From Sandaracinobacteroides sp039808025 (GTDB lineage Bacteria > Pseudomonadota > Alphaproteobacteria > Sphingomonadales > Sphingomonadaceae): 64,000 nucleotides of DNA. Positions 34,910 to 42,579 of this stretch are shown piece by piece; the first letter of the stretch is position 1, and each line of letters opens with the position of its first letter. The stretch lies in contig JBDHSK010000001.1 in assembly GCA_039808025.1 (NCBI GenBank), positions 62,001 to 126,000 on the forward strand, read 5' to 3'. The notes beneath the pieces were generated by a model. The model had not been told where the DNA came from, made no database searches, and worked only from the letters and a program-made list of their open reading frames with translations. The position numbers and the translations under genes were made by a program.

Positions 34910-35731
34910 ATGGAGATCAAGGGCTGGGAAGCGACTTATCTGATGGGCGAGGTGGAACCACAGCGCAGTTCCGTCCTAACCAGCAACTCGCGCTATCTGA
35001 ACAATCCCCGACTGCGCGATGTTTATGCCCAGATGGGCCTCAAACGCAATGGAACTGATCTGCCCGCCACCTTTCTGATCCCCGAGATCAACCGCGCCAT
35101 CGGCGAAGAATTCGACATGGCCGAGATCGCAGCCTTGATCACCACCGAACGCGCCCGCCTGCCGGAGTTTGCCGCATGGCTCGACGCGCGGTTTGTCTCT
35201 GACTGGACTCTGGAGAAAGTTGCCCATTGCCCGCCGGGTTCACTGGGCGCCGCCATTCATGCGTTCATAGCCGGCAGTGGCATGCATATCGACTTCATGT
35301 TTCGCGGCACTGCCGGCGACGATTACACCTATCTCACCAAGCGCCGGGTACAGAACCACGACATCGAGCATATCCTGACGGGGTTCGACACCAGCGATGT
35401 CGGTGAAATAGCCCTGATCGTCGCCAATTGCATCGCCATCTATCGCTACTTCTCGCCCGAACTCGCGCACGCCCTGACCTTCCAGACCATGTTCCTCACC
35501 TCGACCAGTGTGATGCGCATGGCCTGTCACTATCCATCGGTGGTGCCGGCGATGCTGGAAGGCATTGCCCTGGGTGTGACAATGGGAAATCGCCAGCAGC
35601 GGCCCATCTTCATGACCCGCTGGGAAGACTGGATCGACACCCCCATCGAAGAGGTGCGACGCGCCAATCAGCTGGACGGCGGGCCGCCCCCCGGGTCGTG
35701 GGACTGGATCAAGGAAGCCACCTATGGATGA
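34910..35731 (+). CDS. Coq4-like protein
   Basis: 273-residue protein with the Coq4 family metal motif HDxxHx11E complete: H150, D151, H154 and E166 (NHDIEHILTGFDTSDVGE). Coq4 acts in ubiquinone synthesis, where it was recently linked to oxidative removal of the ring C1 carboxylate. Here the gene lies in an accessory operon between a sulfotransferase and a SnoaL-like gene, not with ubiquinone genes, so it more likely acts on a pathway ring compound. No signal peptide. It starts 54 bases after the sulfotransferase; its end overlaps the next gene by eight bases. Confidence 0.82.
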   Translation: MEIKGWEATYLMGEVEPQRSSVLTSNSRYLNNPRLRDVYAQMGLKRNGTDLPATFLIPEINRAIGEEFDMAEIAALITTERARLPEFAAWLDARFVSDWTLEKVAHCPPGSLGAAIHAFIAGSGMHIDFMFRGTAGDDYTYLTKRRVQNHDIEHILTGFDTSDVGEIALIVANCIAIYRYFSPELAHALTFQTMFLTSTSVMRMACHYPSVVPAMLEGIALGVTMGNRQQRPIFMTRWEDWIDTPIEEVRRANQLDGGPPPGSWDWIKEATYG

Positions 35732-36200
35732 CACTACGCATGCCGACCTGTCAGTCAGCGATCTGCTGGCAATCACCGCACTGGTCCACCGTTATCCACG
35801 CCTCCTCGATAGCGGCGATCTGGTTGGCCTTGGCAAGCTGTTCGCCAAGGCGATCGTGCATTTCGAGGGCCGTGAAACCCCGGTCATCAGCGATGCGGCG
35901 GAAATTACCCGGATGTTCGCCGATTTCGTGCGCTTGTACGATGGCGTGCCGCGGACCCGTCACCTGATCTGCAACCTGATCATCCTGCCCGCCGGGCCGC
36001 AGATGGCCAGGGCCACCAGCACTGTGCTTGTCGTTCAGCAGGCCCCCGGCCTTGCCCTGCAGCCGATCATCACCGGTGACTATCACGATACGTTCCGCAA
36101 AGAAGACGGCATCTGGCGCTTCGATGAACGCGCCATCACCAATGATCTGTTCGGCGACCTCTCGGCACATGGGCGGTATGCAATAAGCCCACCGGCCTGA
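35724..36200 (+). CDS. SnoaL-like / NTF2-fold protein
   Basis: 158-residue NTF2-superfamily protein of the SnoaL_4 kind: LLAITALVHRYPRLLDSGDLVGLGKLF helix, AEITRMFADFVRLYDG, then TRHLICNLIILPAGPQMARATS and the closing WRFDERAITNDLFGDLSAHG. This pattern is common in ring-hydroxylating and terpenoid gene clusters. ATG 35724 lies inside the end of the Coq4-like gene. The stop lies in a perfect hairpin shared with the convergent SDR. Confidence 0.78.
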   Translation: MDDTTHADLSVSDLLAITALVHRYPRLLDSGDLVGLGKLFAKAIVHFEGRETPVISDAAEITRMFADFVRLYDGVPRTRHLICNLIILPAGPQMARATSTVLVVQQAPGLALQPIITGDYHDTFRKEDGIWRFDERAITNDLFGDLSAHGRYAISPPA

Positions 36201-36215
36201 GCTGACGCTCAGGCC
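36194..36215. terminator. perfect hairpin holding both stop codons of convergent genes
   Basis: GGCCTGAGC (36194-36202) and GCTCAGGCC (36207-36215) pair fully around the four-base loop TGAC. The left arm contains the TGA of the SnoaL-like gene and the right arm the stop of the convergent SDR. No T-run follows on either side, so it is not a textbook intrinsic terminator, but it could act in both directions or block antisense reading. Confidence 0.5.
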
Positions 36216-36997
36216 AGATACCCGCCGTCGGCCACAATCACCGTTCCATTGATATAGGCTGCCTGGTCTGACAGCAGCCAGACCACAGCGCGGGCGATGT
36301 CGTCAGGCGAAGCAAACCGATTGAGGGGAATTGGCGCCAGCAGGCTGTCGCGATATTCCGCCGAATGAATGACCCCTGCCGTCAGCGGAGTATCGACGAC
36401 CCCGGGCGACACCGCGTTACAGCGAACGCCGGCACCACCATATTCCTTGGCAATGGTTCGGGTAAGGCCAAGCACGCCGTGTTTGGCCGCTGTATAGGCG
36501 GCGGTGCGCGGATAACTGATATGCGCCTGCAACGAGGTGGTATTGACGATCGCCCCGCCTCCCGATGCCAGCATCAACGGAATTTCCGCCTGCAGGCAGT
36601 GAAATACCCCGTCTAGATCGACGCCCAGCACCTGGCGCCAGATTTCGACGGGCAGTTCATGGGTAGGGGGAATCGGCTTGCCCTTCAGTGCCGTCACCTC
36701 GGTGATACCGGCATTGTTGAACGCACCGTCAAGCCGGCCGAAGGTGTGTTGCACCATCGCCACCATCGCCTGACACGCCGCCGGATCAGTAATGTCAACC
36801 TGACAGGCTGTGGCACCGATCTCGCCGGCAACCCGGCTTGCGGCATCACCGTTCTGATCGGCAACGAGCACCCTCGCCCCTGCCCCTGCCAGCAGCCGCG
36901 CCGTGGCAGCACCGATACCGCTGGCCCCGCCGGTGACGATCATGACCCGTCCGGCAAAATCCGGTGTCGGGACGGAAGCGGGAACCCGCGACTCCAT
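36209..36997 (-). CDS. SDR family oxidoreductase
   Basis: Classical SDR of 262 residues: TGGASGIG near 22-29, NNAG, Ser in NTTSLQAH, YTAAK and VVADGGYLA at the end. The Asp after beta-2 (VADQNG) favours NAD(H). A single gene on the minus strand, reading away from the TonB receptor. The ribosome site before ATG 36997 is weak. Like the other SDRs of the island, its substrate is not known. Confidence 0.9.
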   Translation of the reverse strand: MESRVPASVPTPDFAGRVMIVTGGASGIGAATARLLAGAGARVLVADQNGDAASRVAGEIGATACQVDITDPAACQAMVAMVQHTFGRLDGAFNNAGITEVTALKGKPIPPTHELPVEIWRQVLGVDLDGVFHCLQAEIPLMLASGGGAIVNTTSLQAHISYPRTAAYTAAKHGVLGLTRTIAKEYGGAGVRCNAVSPGVVDTPLTAGVIHSAEYRDSLLAPIPLNRFASPDDIARAVVWLLSDQAAYINGTVIVADGGYLA

Positions 36998-37296
36998 TAC
37001 CGGGAACCCCGCGCACGGGCGCAGCGAAGATACGTCATGTCATGTCCCTTTCCCTGTGGCCCGTCCCTCCAGGACCGATTTGCCGGCAAGCTCGAGGCAC
37101 CGGGGCGGCTACACCATAACCGGTGATACGCATATCGTCAATCTATGATAGAAAAGTTAGCATTTACGTTAGATTCCATTTGATCAGGCTTGCAAATGTT
37201 GATATATGGCCTGTGAAATCATCAAGCGGCAACCCGAGGAACAGCCGCAAAGGCCGCTGGGTTGCCAACGGCAGGACTCGCATAGGGAGACAGAGC
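36998..37296. promoter_or_regulatory. divergent intergenic region with GATACGCATATC motif
   Basis: 299-base gap between an SDR (leftward) and the TonB receptor (rightward). ATACGCAT at 37126-37133 lies in GATACGCATATC (37125-37136), with GATA/TATC arms. The area 37120-37215 is AT-rich and is the likely receptor promoter. AGGGAGA at 37284-37290 is the ribosome site of the receptor. An open frame through this gap lacks a ribosome site and is not taken as coding. Confidence 0.55.
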
Positions 37297-39486
37297 ATGC
37301 ACTACCGCGCCCACCTTCTTGCCTGCACCATGTGCATGGCCGCCCTGCCCGCAGCGGCTCAGTCGCCGACTGTCTCCTATGATAACCAGGCCGGCATTCA
37401 GGACGTGGTGGTAACCGCCCGCCGGTCGGCGGAACGTCTGCAGGATGTGCCGGTCGCCGTCACCGGCTACAATCAGGACCAACTGTCGGCGCTGGGCATT
37501 CAGGGGTTCGGAGACATCGGCAAGACTGTCCCCAACCTTGATGTGCAGCGGCAGTTCGGCTCGGCCAGTGCACCGCAATATTACCTGCGCGGCGTATCGA
37601 CCGGCACTCTGCGGTTCGAGGCTGACGCCGGCATCGGGCTTTATATCGATGGCATTTACCTTGGCCGGCCAGCCGGAACCGCCTTCGATCTCGCCGAGAT
37701 CGAACGCGTCGAAGTGCTGCGCGGACCGCAGGGCACCTTGTTCGGCCGCAACGCCACCGGCGGCGCCATCAACTTCGTCACAGCGCCGCCCACAGGTGAA
37801 TTCGGTGTGCGCGCGCAGGCAACGGCAGGCAATTTCAGCCGTTATTCCGGGCGGGCCACCATCAATCTGCCTGCGCTCGGGCCGCTCAGCGCCCGCATTT
37901 CCTATCTCCACGACCAGAACCGCGGCTATGTCGAAAACCTGACGCCCGGTATCGTCTTTACCTTTGCCGAACCGTTCGGGACGGTGCGCTCGGCCGATAC
38001 CTTCGGGGCGGAAAACACCGATGCCGTTTCGGCGGCGGTCCGATTCGATGGCGGGGCGTTCGTCGCTGATTACAAGTTCGATTTCACCGACAAGGTCAGC
38101 ACCCAACTCGGCCAGCAATTGCTGGGGTATGACCCAAGTTACGTGGCCGGCGTCGGCGATCCCCCCTTCTACACCGCCCCGCCCAGCATCTATGTGCCCC
38201 CCTCAACCAGACGCCAGAAAGCTCTGGCCCTCGACTTCACCACGCCTGCCCATCTGCGAATTCAGGGCCACAGCCTGACGCTCAGCTACGATGCCAGCGA
38301 CACCATCACCTTGAAAAGCATTTCCGGCTACCGGAAATTCGATGAATTCGTCGGCGGCAACGACATTGATGGCGGCGCCTATGTTCTTGGTGGGCTGCCA
38401 TTCACCAACATCTCATCGATTCAGGATCGTCACCAGAAACAATTCTCTCAGGAAATCCAGGTTCTGGGGAAATCTTCCAACTTCGACTGGGTTCTGGGTA
38501 GTTTCTACTTCCGGGAAACCGGGCACGATAACAACCCGGTGTTCATTGGTGTGATGTTCCCGAAAGGAACCACCATTGTGCCGCGCACAGGGCCGGGAAC
38601 CGGTAACACCATCGACGTTTTCGGCGTCCCCAGCGACTATATGGCAGGAAGTGACGCCTCGGTGCGCAACCGCTCGATCGCCGGTTATGCCCACCTTGCC
38701 TACAAGACCGAGCATCTCGAACTGGCGGGCGGGGTGCGCTATACCAAGGATGACCGTCGGGAAATCCTTCGGGCAGCCGGGCTCGTGCCGGCCTTTGCAC
38801 CACCGGGCACCTACGATGCCTCGTTCGATCACTGGGATTTTGACGCCACCGCAACCTGGATCGCCAACCGTGATATTCGCGCCTATGCCCGCTTTGCGAC
38901 GGGCTATCTGTCGGGCGGCGTGATCGGAGGCAACATCTTCAAACCGGAAACGGTGAAGAACTACGAACTCGGCCTGAAGGCCGATTTGCTCGACCGCACC
39001 TTGCGGCTCAATCTGGCCGCCTTCCACGCCGAGCGGCGTAACGTTCAGACCGTGGGCTTCAGCGCCTCCAGCGGCACCTTCATCTTTTCCTCGCCCAAGG
39101 GCCAGGAAACCGGGTTCGAAGCCGAGCTGACCGCCCAGCCCAATGATTATCTCCTGTTCACCGCCAGCTATGGCTATCTCAATTCCAGGCTTTCCGACGA
39201 TCCTGTCCTTGGTCCGGTCAACTCGCAGGCTCCGAAAAACACCCTGAGCATCGGCGCCCAATATGATTCACCACACTTCGCCAACGACAGTCATATCCGA
39301 GTGCGCGTCGATGGGTTCCTCAAGGATACGCGCCTCTCTGATCCGATTGTGAACTCGTCGACCTCGAACCTGACGACCCTGCCGTCGCGGTTCGACATCA
39401 ACCTGCGCGCCTCGCTTGTCGATCTACCGATCGGCGGCACCCGCGCGCAAGTCTCGGCATGGGTTCAGAACCTGACCAACAATTAG
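37297..39486 (+). CDS. TonB-dependent receptor, cut short by an in-frame amber codon
   Basis: Outer-membrane TonB-dependent receptor for uptake of a large or scarce substrate. ATG 37297 follows AGGGAGA by six bases and gives a signal peptide ending AALPAAAQ. Then come a TonB-box-like DVVVTARR, the plug domain (RVEVLRGPQGTLFGRNATGGAINFVT) and a long beta-barrel. The frame stops at TAG 39484-39486 after VQNLTNN, 729 residues in. The same frame then continues for 30 sense codons to a natural-looking end. In relatives the residue after NLTN-x is usually aromatic, so TAG probably replaces TAT or TAC. The missing part includes the last barrel strand and the terminal Phe used by the BAM complex, so the protein is probably non-functional unless amber is read through. 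Confidence 0.85.
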   Translation: MHYRAHLLACTMCMAALPAAAQSPTVSYDNQAGIQDVVVTARRSAERLQDVPVAVTGYNQDQLSALGIQGFGDIGKTVPNLDVQRQFGSASAPQYYLRGVSTGTLRFEADAGIGLYIDGIYLGRPAGTAFDLAEIERVEVLRGPQGTLFGRNATGGAINFVTAPPTGEFGVRAQATAGNFSRYSGRATINLPALGPLSARISYLHDQNRGYVENLTPGIVFTFAEPFGTVRSADTFGAENTDAVSAAVRFDGGAFVADYKFDFTDKVSTQLGQQLLGYDPSYVAGVGDPPFYTAPPSIYVPPSTRRQKALALDFTTPAHLRIQGHSLTLSYDASDTITLKSISGYRKFDEFVGGNDIDGGAYVLGGLPFTNISSIQDRHQKQFSQEIQVLGKSSNFDWVLGSFYFRETGHDNNPVFIGVMFPKGTTIVPRTGPGTGNTIDVFGVPSDYMAGSDASVRNRSIAGYAHLAYKTEHLELAGGVRYTKDDRREILRAAGLVPAFAPPGTYDASFDHWDFDATATWIANRDIRAYARFATGYLSGGVIGGNIFKPETVKNYELGLKADLLDRTLRLNLAAFHAERRNVQTVGFSASSGTFIFSSPKGQETGFEAELTAQPNDYLLFTASYGYLNSRLSDDPVLGPVNSQAPKNTLSIGAQYDSPHFANDSHIRVRVDGFLKDTRLSDPIVNSSTSNLTTLPSRFDINLRASLVDLPIGGTRAQVSAWVQNLTNN

Positions 39487-39579
39487 GAGCTGGAATTCGC
39501 CCGCAACCTGTCAACCAATGTCATTGGCGTCTTTCAGGTACCACGAACCTATGGGATTGATATCGGCTTTGAATTCTGA
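39487..39579 (+). pseudogene. detached C-terminus of the TonB-dependent receptor
   Basis: Thirty codons in the receptor frame directly after the amber codon, ending PRTYGIDIGFEF and TGA 39577-39579. The RTYG...GFEF ending with a terminal aromatic residue is the standard last strand of this receptor class, which shows that the TAG at 39484 lies inside the ancestral gene. Confidence 0.85.
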
Positions 39580-39599
39580 CCGGCCGGGCAGAAAGCCGT

Positions 39600-40886
39600 G
39601 TGGACGTGAAGCCGGAGCCTGACAGGTTCGCGATGTGCTGCCCCAACAAGACGGCAGGGCAGGCGGGGCCTCTTACCAACTGGTGGCAGATCGTCCTCGC
39701 CTGCGTTGCCAACAACTTCGCAAGCGGGTTCGCCTTCGGCAGCTTCGGCACCCTGGTTCTCGCGCTTGAGCAGGAGTTTCACGCCAGTCGTGCCACATCG
39801 TCGCTTGCCCTGTCGCTGATGGTGTTGTCGCTGTCATCGACGGCGGCGCTGCTTGGCAAACTGGTTGAGCACATATCGTTGCGTCCGGTGATGGTAGCGG
39901 GTGCCGTGCTGGGGGCCGCCGCCTTTGCCCTGACATCAATCGCCGACAGCGCCTGGCAGTTGCTTGCCATCCATTTCCTGTTGTTGGGGCCGGCCGTCGC
40001 CATGTTCGGAGCGCTCCCCGCCAATACCTCGGGCGCCCGCTGGGCCACCGACCACCAGCGGGGAGTGGCGCTCGGCCTCATCAACATGCCGTTACTGGTG
40101 ATGGTTGTGCCGCTGGCCCTTGCCCCGCTGCTCGAAGCGGCAGGAATTCGCATGGTCTATCGCACCATGGCGGCGGCTCTTCTGTTGCTGGCCCCGCTGC
40201 TTCTGCTGGTGCGCGACAAGGTGCCGGCCGAGGGCCTTGCCACCCACCCCAAGCTGCCATCCCTTTCCGAAGGCCCGCAAGCACCCCTCACCCGCTCGCC
40301 GATCTTCTGGCTGCTGGTGGTGGCGCAGGGGCTGCTGGTGGGCGCCGGAACCATGAAGCTCGCCCATTTCGTGCCGCTGTTGATCGAGCAGGGGCGCACC
40401 TTCAACGAGGCCAATACCCTGCTCGCCCTCTCCGGCGGCGCCGGGCTGGCCGGTTCTTTTCTGTTCGGGGCGCTGGCCGACCGCCTGGGCGGCGCGAAGT
40501 CGTTGATGGTGAACTGTCTGGTGCAGGCTGCCATGTGGACAGTCTTTCTCGCACCGGTCGGGCTTACGGTTCTCGTGCTCGACGCCATCATCGTCGGCGC
40601 CTGCGGAGCCGGGGCGCAAGCTGCCTTCGGGGTCATTGTTACCGCCTTGTATGGCGCGCGGTCGTTCAGCCGCGCCTTTGGCCTGTTCTCGTTTTTCACG
40701 CTGCCATTTCTGTTCGGCCTCACCCCGCTGATGAGCCTGTTGTACCAATCGAGTGGCAGCTACCATCTGCCGATGGGGCTGATGGTCGGCGGATTCCTGC
40801 TGGCCGCCGGGTTGTTCGCGCTGACCATTGGCCCTGAGCACCGGGCCGCCACACGCCGCAAGGCCAACACGATCAGAAGGGTTTGA
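39600..40886 (+). CDS. MFS transporter
   Basis: 428-residue MFS carrier with twelve predicted helices; the layout resembles the monocarboxylate/oxalate-formate type. Helix 1 begins WWQIVLACVANNFASGF; a soluble loop (RDKVPAEGLATHPKLPSLSEG) separates the halves. The start is uncertain: GTG 39600, GTG 39606 or ATG 39633 (with CAGG six bases upstream). It follows the receptor frame by 20 bases and is followed three bases later by the alcohol dehydrogenase, so all three are probably one operon that brings a compound across both membranes and oxidises it. Confidence 0.85.
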   Translation: MDVKPEPDRFAMCCPNKTAGQAGPLTNWWQIVLACVANNFASGFAFGSFGTLVLALEQEFHASRATSSLALSLMVLSLSSTAALLGKLVEHISLRPVMVAGAVLGAAAFALTSIADSAWQLLAIHFLLLGPAVAMFGALPANTSGARWATDHQRGVALGLINMPLLVMVVPLALAPLLEAAGIRMVYRTMAAALLLLAPLLLLVRDKVPAEGLATHPKLPSLSEGPQAPLTRSPIFWLLVVAQGLLVGAGTMKLAHFVPLLIEQGRTFNEANTLLALSGGAGLAGSFLFGALADRLGGAKSLMVNCLVQAAMWTVFLAPVGLTVLVLDAIIVGACGAGAQAAFGVIVTALYGARSFSRAFGLFSFFTLPFLFGLTPLMSLLYQSSGSYHLPMGLMVGGFLLAAGLFALTIGPEHRAATRRKANTIRRV

Positions 40887-40889
40887 TCC

Positions 40890-41918
40890 ATGCGTGCTGC
40901 TGATTTCAGAGGGCCGGGGGATATTCGCTTTCGAACCGATATCGCTGCCCCTGTTCCGGCTGCCGGCGAAGTGCTGGTGGCGGTGAAGGCGTGCGGTATC
41001 TGTGGTTCCGACCTGCATATGTATCGCGACAACAGCTATCGCGACAAGCTGGTGCGAACGACGCCAGAAGGCGCTGACATCCCCGGCCACGAGTTTGCTG
41101 GCACCATCGCCGCTTTGGGTGAAGGCGTGACGGCGTGGCAGGTGGGCGAAGCCGTGGTTGGCGTGACCGGCATGGGTGGCGGCATGGCGGATTTCGTGAC
41201 CGTACCGGCCAACCCTTATCAGCTGGTCCGCATCCCGAAGGGCCTGTCGTGGGACGAAGCTGCCACCACCGAACCATTGGCAGACGGCCTGCAGATGGTG
41301 CGCAAGGCCTCTATCCAGGAGGGTGAAAATGTCGTCGTTTTCGGAGTGGGGATCATCGGCCTCGGGGTAATTCAGGCCATCCATGCCCGTGGCCTGAAAC
41401 CGCAGCGCATCATCGCCCTCGATATTCACCCCCACCGCCTTCAGGCGGCCATGGACTGCGGGGCAACCCATGCACTGAACGTCAGAGGTGCCGATCCATT
41501 CGCTGCGATTGCCGCCATCTGCGGTCGGGAAGAAGGCTATGCCGGCACCTCCGCGCGGGTCGGGGTCGTGTTCGATTGTGCCGGCTATATCCGTCATGTC
41601 CCCGGGCCTCCGCCACTGGAGACAGCCCTGAAGCTGATCGATCTGAACGGCGGGCGAATTGTCTGCTTCGGGGGCTATGAAGGGGCAATGACCATCGACA
41701 TGGGGCCGCTGATTGAAAAACAACCCACCATCATGGGCTCGAACGGGTACGCCCCCCGGGAACTGACCGAGGCTCTGGATCTGATGTCCAACGGCACCAT
41801 CGACCGGTTGAGGCTGATCTCACACCGCTTCCCGATCGAGGCAGTCGCCGATGCCTTCAGGGCACAATGCTCTGCCGATGCTGTGAAGGTGATGCTGACC
41901 TTTCAGAACGAGGACTGA
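40890..41918 (+). CDS. zinc-type alcohol dehydrogenase (MDR family)
   Basis: 342-residue medium-chain dehydrogenase. Catalytic zinc ligands are C38 (GICGSD) and H67-E68 (PGHEFAG). The nucleotide-binding motif is VFGVGIIGLG with an Asp in IALDIHPHR, favouring NAD(H). The structural-zinc four-cysteine lobe normally between residues 90 and 115 is missing: that segment reads GVTGMGGGMADFVTVP. The substrate is unknown; with the TonB receptor and MFS carrier it may oxidise the imported alcohol. It is the right-most gene of the island. Confidence 0.88.
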   Translation: MRAADFRGPGDIRFRTDIAAPVPAAGEVLVAVKACGICGSDLHMYRDNSYRDKLVRTTPEGADIPGHEFAGTIAALGEGVTAWQVGEAVVGVTGMGGGMADFVTVPANPYQLVRIPKGLSWDEAATTEPLADGLQMVRKASIQEGENVVVFGVGIIGLGVIQAIHARGLKPQRIIALDIHPHRLQAAMDCGATHALNVRGADPFAAIAAICGREEGYAGTSARVGVVFDCAGYIRHVPGPPPLETALKLIDLNGGRIVCFGGYEGAMTIDMGPLIEKQPTIMGSNGYAPRELTEALDLMSNGTIDRLRLISHRFPIEAVADAFRAQCSADAVKVMLTFQNED

Positions 41919-42044
41919 TTTCCGTCGTCCTTGGCGGCGGCTGCGCCAATTATGCCTTTGCAGCACATATTATCGCCTGCTAAACTGCGGGCTGCAGTGT
42001 GCAAGCGCCTCGATTGGGGCGCGGGGCAGATGTTCGGGCCGTCA

Positions 42045-42566
42045 ATGAAGCTGACCAAATATACCGATTACGCCATCAGGGTGTTGATGTATCTGGCATC
42101 CGATCCGGACCGGCTGGCGTCGGTTGCCGAAATCGCCCGCGGCTATGGCATTTCGCAAAACCACCTCACCAAGGTCGTTCATAATCTGGGGCGCCTGGGC
42201 TATATCGTCACTGCACGCGGGCGCTCCGGCGGCATCCGGCTGGCGCGTCCTGCCACCGAGATCAACATCGGTGCTGTCATCCGCCAGTTCGAAGATGATT
42301 TCGATCTCGTCGACTGCCAGAACTGTGTGGTCCAGCCGGTGTGCGGGCTGAGCGGTCTTCTGAACCGGGCCGTGCGCGCTTTCCTTACTGTCGCCGATGG
42401 CTACAGCCTTGCCGACATTTCCACCAGCCGCAGCAAGGTGATCCCGCTGATGGAGGCGTGGATCGAAACCCATGGTGAGCAACACCAGCCACGCCCGCGC
42501 CGATCGCGCACGGCCGACAGGGCGCCCGAACAGGCCGCAAAGGCTTTGCGCACGGCCAAGGAGTGA
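42045..42566 (+). CDS. Rrf2 family regulator, NsrR-like
   Basis: 173-residue winged-helix regulator of the Rrf2 family. It starts MKLTKYTDYAIRVLMYLA like NsrR, has the helix-turn-helix SVAEIARGYGISQNHLTKVV, and three cysteines C91, C94 and C100 (CQNCVVQPVC) that should hold an Fe-S cluster. NsrR senses nitric oxide through that cluster. The spacing is tighter than in E. coli NsrR, so the sensed signal is not certain. ATG 42045 matches the family start; the frame upstream has no ribosome site. It is directly ahead of nadA, whose product also needs a labile 4Fe-4S cluster. Confidence 0.85.
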   Translation: MKLTKYTDYAIRVLMYLASDPDRLASVAEIARGYGISQNHLTKVVHNLGRLGYIVTARGRSGGIRLARPATEINIGAVIRQFEDDFDLVDCQNCVVQPVCGLSGLLNRAVRAFLTVADGYSLADISTSRSKVIPLMEAWIETHGEQHQPRPRRSRTADRAPEQAAKALRTAKE

Positions 42567-42579
42567 CTATCTAACCATC

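Noticed and set aside
37123..37296. N-terminal extension of the TonB receptor frame
   Set aside because: It covers the AT-rich promoter region, lacks a ribosome site and would hide the clear signal peptide beginning at 37297.
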